A DNA stretch of 64,000 bases from Symsagittifera roscoffensis (taxonomy: Eukaryota > Xenacoelomorpha > Acoela > Convolutidae). A program made the position numbers and the translations under genes. Below, in pieces: positions 46,151-52,969 of the stretch (the first letter of the stretch is position 1; each line of letters begins with the position of its first letter). The notes below the pieces were generated by a model, which made no database searches, was not told the DNA's origin, and saw only the letters and a list, made by a program, of their open reading frames with translations. The stretch is taken from assembly GCF_963678635.1 (NCBI RefSeq), contig NC_087063.1, positions 72,563,617 to 72,627,616 of the forward strand. The letters run 5' to 3'.

Positions 46151-47857
46151 TTATATGTGTGATGAAAATGGTTGTTCATATATAATAAGTTCATAGTCAT
46201 TTTCGACTGCTATCATATTGATGGAGATAGTGTTTTCTGTTTCACTTTCTGAATCTGATGATTCACAGTTGATTTGATTGAGTTGTAACGTATCATTTAC
46301 TGTGTCGTCAATACCTGGAGGGTCTGATGTTGTTTCTGGATTTGATTGTACTTGATTTATATTCCTTTGATGTTTAGGTGTACTGCTTCTATGGCGATTA
46401 TTAGAATTATTATAATGGTTATTATTCTTGTGTGGTGATTGGGAATAATTTCTATAACGATTATTATAACTTGAATGTCGATTTTGTGAATTATTTCGTG
46501 ATCTGTTTTGGTAATTATTGTTTGGTCTGTTATAGTTCGATCTATTATATGAGTTATTCCTTGATCGATTATTCGGGTAATTCTGATTTCGGTTGTTTGA
46601 ATAACTTCTATTCCGATTATAGGAGTAGTTTCTATTCCTATTGTATGATGAATTTCGTGATTGATTGTTTGGATAGTAATTATTTCTTGATTGGGAATTA
46701 GATCTAGAAACAAATCGTGTTGTATTTGAATTTGATCTGGAGTACTTATTTTGACTATTTGGTCTATTGTAGTGATTTTGTGATGAATTTTGTGTATTTC
46801 TTCGTTCTGGTGATCTTCCTCTATAACTTGAGTTATATGGTGATTGATTTTTTGTATAATTTGTATTGTTCGGGAGTGGTTTTCCTGAACTTTTGTTGCT
46901 GTACACAGTTTTGTTCGGTAGATTTTGATCTTTTTTCATGTATTGATAGAATGATTTATTTGGTTCTTTATATTTTTGAGGTTTATTTTGATTGTCTTGC
47001 TGTTTTTGTCTACATTCAGAAATACTATGTCCGTATCGTCGGCAATAATTACACCATTTTTTGAAAGATGGTTTGCCTTTAAAGTTTGGGTGTTTTTCGT
47101 AAATATTGAGTATTTCAGTGATTTTTTCAACGAGGTCTGTATCTGATTCCTGTATGTTGTTGATACTTGTGGTATTTGTTTCGATTCGGTTAACATATTG
47201 TAATTTCAGATTTTCTGTTTCTTCGAGTTTCATTGTGATTTCTGCTTGTTCTAGTTTGTCTACTAGTTTTCGAAAATCTAAATCGGGTTCTCGAATTGAA
47301 GAAGGATGGGATGCTCTCTTTTTTATTGCTATTTTTCTTAATTGCGGTGTTAAGGTCATCATTAAGATTTCTGTCATCTTTGTGTTTTTATAGTCATGTG
47401 TATTTAATGAATATGCTTTTCGAACTAGTGTTTCGATGCGTACTGCTAATTGCTTGATGGTTTCGTTTGGTAATCTGCGAATTTCATTACATAAAACTCT
47501 TTGTTGTTGTTTGTTTCTTTCGGAGTCAAACATTTTTGAAAATTCTTGTGTAAACTTTTTCCAATTTGATTTTATTTCTATAGGCAATACTGAAAACCAT
47601 TTTTGGGCTGCGCCGTCTAAAGTTGTTTGTATCAACGCTGTGCGTCGATGTATCCAGTTTTGATGTAGTGGCGTATTAATTGGTTCAGGTCCTATATTTA
47701 AAATCAAATTTGCTGTTACTGCATTTAAATAGTCTTCTACAGAATATTCAGGGTCTGTTCCTGTGAATACCATTAAAGGTTTGTTTGATGTTATTGATGA
47801 TCCACCCATAAGGTATGGATTCATTGTCATTTGTAATGATTCTGCTGCATTTGGCAT
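46151..47857 (-). CDS. gag: Gag
   Basis: 568 codons from ATG at 47857 to TAA at 46151, followed by a second TAA. The first ~250 residues match the retrotransposon Gag pattern (LDGAAQKWFSVLP, WKKFTQEFSKMF, with a helical capsid-like C-terminal part). A CCHC knuckle (CNYCRRYGHSISEC) lies around residues 265-285. The next ~200 residues are an Asn/Arg/Ser/Tyr-rich basic repeat region (short NRNRNYS / NRSRNNS-type units), likely RNA-binding. The C-terminus is acidic. Its ATG touches the TAA of ORF B and is in the same frame as it and as pol. Function: particle assembly and genomic RNA binding. Confidence 0.92.
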   Translation of the reverse strand: MPNAAESLQMTMNPYLMGGSSITSNKPLMVFTGTDPEYSVEDYLNAVTANLILNIGPEPINTPLHQNWIHRRTALIQTTLDGAAQKWFSVLPIEIKSNWKKFTQEFSKMFDSERNKQQQRVLCNEIRRLPNETIKQLAVRIETLVRKAYSLNTHDYKNTKMTEILMMTLTPQLRKIAIKKRASHPSSIREPDLDFRKLVDKLEQAEITMKLEETENLKLQYVNRIETNTTSINNIQESDTDLVEKITEILNIYEKHPNFKGKPSFKKWCNYCRRYGHSISECRQKQQDNQNKPQKYKEPNKSFYQYMKKDQNLPNKTVYSNKSSGKPLPNNTNYTKNQSPYNSSYRGRSPERRNTQNSSQNHYNRPNSQNKYSRSNSNTTRFVSRSNSQSRNNYYPNNQSRNSSYNRNRNYSYNRNRSYSNNRNQNYPNNRSRNNSYNRSNYNRPNNNYQNRSRNNSQNRHSSYNNRYRNYSQSPHKNNNHYNNSNNRHRSSTPKHQRNINQVQSNPETTSDPPGIDDTVNDTLQLNQINCESSDSESETENTISINMIAVENDYELIIYEQPFSSHI

Positions 47858-49582
47858 TTAAGAAAAATTTGAAAGTTGATTTCTTGTTATTTCGTGTTGT
47901 TGAAGATAATATGGGAGTGGTATTTCATTTTGCATTTGTGTTGGTTGATACGAATGTGCAATCATTGGGTTTTGTTGCTGAATTGGTTGAAAATATTGTG
48001 TATTAATTGGGTTTTGTTGCTGAATTTGTTGTTGATTTTGTGTATCTATCGGTTGTGGAGAAAAAGTTCTATGATTTGTATGTGGTTTCTGTACTCCTTG
48101 TCCACGATATTCTTGATTATAGGGTGCAAATATATCTGGTTGTAAGAAATCATCATCTGAGGATAAGTAATCCATTTGATAAGATGTTTGTTTTTTATTT
48201 TTATTTTGCTGAAAAAATGGATAATTTTCACTACGATCCTGTGGAGGATGTAAATTTGTTTGGAAATTTACTGAATTAGGTTGTGCTATTGGGTTATCCC
48301 AGTTTCGAGATCTTGTATAATTACTAAAATTTTTTCGTGGTTGATAATTTGTTTTTGATGGATGTGTGTAATTATAATTATGGTCTGCAAAATTGTTTCT
48401 AGTGAACGTTTTGCGTGTTTTTGGCGGTATTGTCATGGGTCTGTATGTTTGGTAATCCATGTGTGAATATTTTGGGGCAACCGAAGGTTTGACGGTTGAT
48501 TGTAAGGTTACTTGTGTTTGTGAAGGATTTGTATTTCTTGGTGTTGTTAAATTTGGACGTATTGGTGAAATACTTTGTTGTGTAGTTGTTGTATGTACGA
48601 TTTCTTCATTTATGAAGTGCGATGGTGTCTGGATATCTTGTTGAGTGAGATTTCTAGTTCCATTGAGGTTTTCATTGTGTATGACTGTGGAGTTTAAACT
48701 ATTATTTTGCATATCGGGTAAAAATGTATTATAGTTTAATGGTGTTGCATCAATGGTTAATGGTATTACTCTTACATAATCTCTTACGTAGGATATCGTA
48801 CTTATTGCTTGACTTGAGATTGATTGTGGGAAGTTTATGAATGCGGAGTGAGACCATTCGGGGTCCCAAACGTAGTCTGATTGTTCTGTGATGGCAGTAT
48901 CATCGTTTGAGTTTTGGGGTCTAAAATTTTTTCTTGCTTGTGAAATTAAATCAATATTATGTGTGAAATAATCTATTATGAACCATGCCAAAATTTTTTG
49001 TAAGTCGTGTTTTGTATGTTGTGAAACTTCATCTTTCGTGAAATTTTCTTTAATTATATTTAGAAAACTAGAGAGTAGTGTGATTTCATGTCGTACTCTT
49101 ATATGTTTAGATGTTTCTGTCGGTGAGACATTTGGTATCTGGATTTCGTTTTCTAATAGCGAGATATAACTATATATTATTGCAAAAACTTCATTAGTGA
49201 ATATGGAGTTTGCTCTTTGTGAGTTATGATATTGAATACTTTTTGTATATTCTGTGAATACTTTTGAAAATTCTAAATCAAGGTCGTCTGTTTGAATTAT
49301 ATATTTACTGTGATTCTGATTTGTTGAACTGAATTCTATGGAGTAGATTCCGTATTGTTGTGTTAGGTTACATATATCTTTTAGATAGTGATCGATAATT
49401 TGTCTTTTGATTTTTACATCTGGGAACTCTGTTTTACATGGACTGATTCCGGGTTCAAATAAATTTAAAAGTAAATTTTTGCAAAATATATGCTGTCCTC
49501 TATCAGTGGTTGCATCTACTATAAAGGGGAAGATATCATCATCATCTGGACTTTCTTCACCTGGGGTGTGTGTTGAGCTCAT
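47858..49582 (-). CDS. ORF B, 574-aa protein of unknown function upstream of gag
   Basis: ATG at 49582, TAA at 47858-47860, and the Gag ATG follows at once. An acidic start (EESPDDDD) is followed by ~250 residues with a helical, folded pattern (Ile/Leu/Phe heptad-like spacing, DYVWDPEWSHSAFINF near residue 240), then ~300 residues rich in Gln, Asn, Pro, Thr and Tyr that look disordered, with Q-rich repeats (TQNQQQIQQQNP, PIQQQNP) at the end. No zinc knuckle or enzyme motif. It overlaps ORF A by 26 nt. An extra large gene before gag is not typical of Ty3/gypsy. It could be a second structural protein or an accessory factor; nothing in the sequence decides. Confidence 0.75.
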   Translation of the reverse strand: MSSTHTPGEESPDDDDIFPFIVDATTDRGQHIFCKNLLLNLFEPGISPCKTEFPDVKIKRQIIDHYLKDICNLTQQYGIYSIEFSSTNQNHSKYIIQTDDLDLEFSKVFTEYTKSIQYHNSQRANSIFTNEVFAIIYSYISLLENEIQIPNVSPTETSKHIRVRHEITLLSSFLNIIKENFTKDEVSQHTKHDLQKILAWFIIDYFTHNIDLISQARKNFRPQNSNDDTAITEQSDYVWDPEWSHSAFINFPQSISSQAISTISYVRDYVRVIPLTIDATPLNYNTFLPDMQNNSLNSTVIHNENLNGTRNLTQQDIQTPSHFINEEIVHTTTTQQSISPIRPNLTTPRNTNPSQTQVTLQSTVKPSVAPKYSHMDYQTYRPMTIPPKTRKTFTRNNFADHNYNYTHPSKTNYQPRKNFSNYTRSRNWDNPIAQPNSVNFQTNLHPPQDRSENYPFFQQNKNKKQTSYQMDYLSSDDDFLQPDIFAPYNQEYRGQGVQKPHTNHRTFSPQPIDTQNQQQIQQQNPINTQYFQPIQQQNPMIAHSYQPTQMQNEIPLPYYLQQHEITRNQLSNFS

Positions 49583-50024
49583 TTTTTCGTTTGATGACTG
49601 TTAATATGTAATTATCAATGTGTCTAATTGGTTGATTCCAATTGTATAAATGTACTGGTTTGTGTTTATATTGCTTTTTTATTCTTCTTTTTCCTCTTTT
49701 TGATGAATTTGAAGTTGTTTCTGAGTCGGAAAAATATAATTGATCGTGAATGGGGCAATTTTTATCTATAGATTCTTTTAATTTATAAAGTTCGTCTAAA
49801 CTGTTGGTTTCTGATTCTGAAAATGCGTTGCGGTTTTTGGAAAATCTTTTTCGTGTAATTTGTCTTTGTTTGGTTATTATTTTTCTTTTTAGTGTTTGTC
49901 GTTTTGTTCTGATATATCCAACTGTTTGTGTGTGTGGTGTGATTACAAGATCGTATTTTTTGTTATCTATTTCACAATTGTGTAAAACGATTGTTTGTTT
50001 ATTTCCTAGGTTTTTATATGACAT
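49557..50024 (-). CDS. ORF A, 155-aa basic protein
   Basis: ATG at 50024, stop at 49557, overlapping ORF B by 26 nt in another frame. It is strongly basic, with clustered Arg/Lys (IRTKRQTLKRKIITKQRQ, KRGKRRIKKQYKHK) separated by acidic Ser-rich segments (ESETNSLDE, FSDSETTSNSS). This resembles a nucleic-acid-binding or nuclear-localised regulatory protein in general character, but no family is recognised. As the first sizeable gene after the leader it would be the easiest to translate from full-length RNA. Confidence 0.65.
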   Translation of the reverse strand: MSYKNLGNKQTIVLHNCEIDNKKYDLVITPHTQTVGYIRTKRQTLKRKIITKQRQITRKRFSKNRNAFSESETNSLDELYKLKESIDKNCPIHDQLYFSDSETTSNSSKRGKRRIKKQYKHKPVHLYNWNQPIRHIDNYILTVIKRKNELNTHPR

Positions 50025-51261
50025 AAGGTTTAGGATGACGGATGCAAAAGGTTGTTAAATGATTTCTATTTGCTTAAACTGTTAGTCCTTACGATTTTTT
50101 GGTTAGCTTAACCTGGGTCTATTTGTTCAGGGTTGGGGAGAAAAGTATATCGATTCCGAAGAATGATTTTATACTTTCTCGTGGCTAGTATAAGCTAAGG
50201 TGTTAACTTACTTAATCTTACTTAAGGGTAGTGATTGTGTTCAGGGTTGGAGAATAGTAAATCGATCCACAAGGTTCAGGTATAATTAGAACGCGAGTAG
50301 TTCGTTAGATACTATCTTAAACTTACTAAGTCTAAGATTTATCCTGGGTCTGGTAAGAGGGGGGATCAAGTGAAGGATGAATAACCGAAGTTCTTCACTG
50401 TTTATCCTAATTTGAATGATTAGTTTTGTTCAAAAATTTCTGTTAGTCCTGGGTTTTTAGAAAGGGTTGGATAGTGAATCGACGTTTGAGGTCGTTAGAC
50501 ACTAGCTAAGTGGGTGGGGGAGAACAAAATTGTTCTTTTTGATCCAAGGAGAGGCCTTGATGATCAGGTTTTAAATTTTATTAAATAGAAAATGATTTAA
50601 GATCCAAGGATAAGCCTTGATGATCTAATTTTAAAATTAAGTGAATTTAAGTTTAAATAAAGATTTAAATTTGTGTAGAGAAAAGATTTAGTGTTTTTAT
50701 GATATTAGTGAGCTTATGAATGCTGTTATGTTTAGGTGATGAAGCTGGAACAACAGGATGATTTATAATTACTAACCATTTATTGTCATGCTACTAATTT
50801 TTATTTTGATTTTTCAATAAATATTTTTCAAACATGTTTTGTATATTACTGCAGAATTTAGGTAAACGATCTGAGATCTTTTTATCAATCGTTATTGTAT
50901 ATTAATATTTGTTTAGCGCCTGAAATGATTTTGAAGATTGACTTCAAGATTTTATGTTTGCAGATGAAAATCTAAATTCATTGCTAGTAGTATTCTAAAT
51001 ACAAAAGTTTGTTCTGGCTTTTGCCGAACTATCATATAACTATATGGTAAGTTTCTATTTTGTCGTATGTCGTCTCTGGTTCGAGGTCTTCTTGCAATTC
51101 CGGGTAGTTCTGTTATCGTTCGGAATATTGGCTCTGATCTATTGAGTCGTAGAGACATTTCGATTAAATTATCGTCGTATAACATTTTGTAAATGTTTTG
51201 TCTAAATTCTAATCTATTTTTTGGTTAATTCTAAGCTATTAAGGTCTTGTTCGAGACTTAT
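50025..51261. other. 5' leader of the retroelement with imperfect repeats
   Basis: About 1.2 kb between primer-binding site and ORF A. Three imperfect copies of GGGTTGG-AGA/ATAGT-AATCGA words lie near 50132-50160, 50242-50270 and 50466-50490. Two copies of GATCCAAGGA-A-GCCTTGATGATC lie at about 50541-50578 and 50600-50638. Donor-like GTAAGT words in element sense lie near 50207 and 50327. Packaging signals, an insulator-like array or splice donors are possible. Confidence 0.45.
50952..51185 (-). CDS. 77-codon leader ORF
   Basis: ATG at 51185, about 90 nt after the LTR; stop at 50952. Codon use and composition look coding, with an Arg-rich middle (GIARRPRTRDDIRQNRN). As the first ATG-initiated frame of the RNA it would either encode a small protein or act as an upstream ORF limiting translation of ORF A. 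It shows no hydrophobic leader-peptide core. No family recognised. Confidence 0.4.
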   Translation of the reverse strand: MLYDDNLIEMSLRLNRSEPIFRTITELPGIARRPRTRDDIRQNRNLPYSYMIVRQKPEQTFVFRILLAMNLDFHLQT

Positions 51262-51271
51262 GGTCGCACCA
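51254..51271 (-). promoter_or_regulatory. primer-binding site
   Basis: Two bases after the 5' LTR the element reads TGGTGCGACCATAAGTCT, starting with the TGG that pairs with the CCA end of a tRNA. The tRNA cannot be named from memory of common primers. The next bases, read as tRNA, contain GTTCGAGAC, reminiscent of a T-loop, so the element may hold more tRNA sequence than the usual 18 nt. Confidence 0.7.
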
Positions 51272-51273
51272 GA

Positions 51274-51683
51274 TGAGTTAGGACTGGAGTGTATAACTCA
51301 TAGAGTAATTTCGGATAGGGTACACCGTCTGCTCGTCACGCTATCTTATTTTCGGCCGGATAGATTCGTGCAACTTCTTAGTCTAATACCAATCCTAATC
51401 TTACTCTTATACTATCTAGTCTCAGGTTGTTTAACTAGTCTCTGCTAGGCTCAATAGATCTAGGGTATACTGGTTTATTGCGGTTGCTGAAGTCTTCTTG
51501 GAGAGTCAACTAATTTCTAAGTTAAATTCAAATCTCTCTGGTGCTGAAATTACAAGTAATTTCAGCACTTACAAATAAGTGGATTGTTAGTTAGATGGAT
51601 CATGATTGGTTAATATCAAATACTTTACATTGGTAAAATATCTAATTTATCCAATCATAAAATGTAGTTTAGATCAGGTTCCA
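51274..51683 (-). repeat. 5' LTR (right in the window)
   Basis: 410 bp reading identical to 32826-33235; it is transcriptionally upstream for the minus-strand element. The hairpin is at 51541-51568, TATAAG at 51406-51411 and AATAAA at 51474-51479. Confidence 0.95.
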
Positions 51684-51989
51684 TAACGCGCGATAGATTT
51701 CGCGCTATTAACGCGTAAGCGGAGAGCTAATCCGTCTTAGAAATCGTTCCAATTTGGTTAAAAGAAGCTTATTTGCCATAATTGATTTGTTAATAGGAGC
51801 GAAATCTATCACTTTGTACTTTATATGGCGTGTGGGGGGTCGATTTTCATAAAAAAATTTCAAATTTTAGAAAAAAGAAGTTTTTCATTTTTTTTATTTC
51901 ATTGAGTTTTTTAATGTTATTACAGCTCCATAAACCTTAAAAGGCAGTCGGAACATTCAGGGCTTCGCCCTGTTACGAGCAGTCTTGTT
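51684..51989 (-). repeat. family A repeat, right half of the split copy
   Basis: Begins with the duplicated TAAC, then GCGCGATAGATTTCGCGC, and runs to the hairpin GGGCTTCGCCC and the AGTCTTGTT end. With 32593-32825 it makes one complete copy of ordinary length. Confidence 0.85.
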
Positions 51990-52672
51990 TTATGTACATA
52001 CAAGCTCACGAGCCCTTATAATTTGATGAAACAATTTTTGGTGCTCATATACACGTTATATTGCCAGAGTTTTTGTCAAAGTGATTAACTTTTTAAATAA
52101 TTTCGGATTAATAGGATTTTTGTCGTGATTCTGTAAATTTTCTGGGGGTATACTAGCGTTAAAACTCGAGTTTTGAAGTATGCGATGTGTGTTTCAGTTA
52201 ATTGTTTGTTCAGACGAATGACAAAGAGCCGAAACCCTTATAACTTCACACACTCATTTTAACTGAAGAGTGATATCTAATTTCCATTTTGTCTGATTAA
52301 ATTTTGGGATGAATTTCCGTTGTTGGTTGCTGACCCATCCCACTGAAAACTCGTGCTCCGCCGTTTTGACCTCGTGATCAATTAATTGACTGCTTTTCCC
52401 TCTTCCCTGTGGGGGAGACCCACACTGTGCCGGTGTTTTTTTTGCATCCGGTATGTATGCTCATAATGGCCGGTTTTCTTCCGAAAATTGCAAGTAGCTA
52501 CCTTGCCGGGCATCTATGGATATGATCTGTGGTGAACCCATTGGTAACAATTGAAGCAAAGTTTATCCAACTTGCCTCTGCTTGATCATACTGCCAGTCC
52601 TCGATGGTCCCTTTGGAATTGGCGTCTGTATACCCCGCGGATTGCGCTCATTGGCTCTGTTTGGAATCGGAG
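51990..52672. other. gene-poor stretch left of the assembly gap
   Basis: The part at about 52320-52460 is GC-richer and holds a minus-strand frame of about 60 codons (with GRGKSSQLIDHEVK and SVGWVSNQQRK) but no convincing splice sites. No repeat recognised. Confidence 0.4.
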
Positions 52673-52872
52673 NNNNNNNNNNNNNNNNNNNNNNNNNNNN
52701 NNNNNNNNNNNNNNNNNNNNNNNNNNNNNNNNNNNNNNNNNNNNNNNNNNNNNNNNNNNNNNNNNNNNNNNNNNNNNNNNNNNNNNNNNNNNNNNNNNNN
52801 NNNNNNNNNNNNNNNNNNNNNNNNNNNNNNNNNNNNNNNNNNNNNNNNNNNNNNNNNNNNNNNNNNNNNNNN
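52673..52872. other. assembly gap
   Basis: 200 Ns. Sequence resumes inside an LTR-like end, so the gap probably hides the rest of a related LTR or element. Confidence 1.
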
Positions 52873-52969
52873 AGTTAGATGGATCGTGATTAGTTAATAT
52901 TTAATATTTTAAAGAGATAATTATCCAACTTATAACCAAAAAATAAATATAGTTTATATCTGGTTCCAA
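52873..52969 (-). repeat. diverged LTR end of a related retroelement
   Basis: AGTTAGATGGATCGTGATTAGTTAAT at the left and TATAGTTTATATCTGGTTCCA at the right parallel the last ~95 bp (window orientation) of the two LTRs, with many differences between. This is an older relative, either a solo LTR or one end of a full element lost in the gap. Confidence 0.65.

Larger units (their letters stand above)
32826..51683 (-). mobile_element. giant Ty3/gypsy-type LTR retroelement with envelope-like and extra genes
   Basis: A complete element of 18,858 bp on the minus strand, with 410-bp LTRs that read as identical, TG...CA ends and TAAC target duplication at 32822-32825 and 51684-51687. Gene order from the right: 77-aa ORF, ORF A, ORF B, Gag, PR-RT-RH-IN, small membrane ORF and P/Q-rich frame, envelope-like ORF and tail, 602-aa ORF, 3' region. 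PR-RT-RH-IN order and the GPY-type motif after integrase place pol with Ty3/gypsy (Metaviridae). The sense strand is rich in A and C and poor in G along its whole coding length, and this bias largely ends outside it. Matching LTRs imply recent insertion. The interruptions in frame (see findings) leave open whether this copy is itself active. Confidence 0.93.

Noticed and set aside
34831-49582. Alternative nuclear genetic code with TAA as Gln
   Set aside because: Gln is encoded by CAA many dozens of times within Gag, Pol and ORF B with no TAA inside them, which is not what a recoded genome shows. Site-specific readthrough or point decay fits better.
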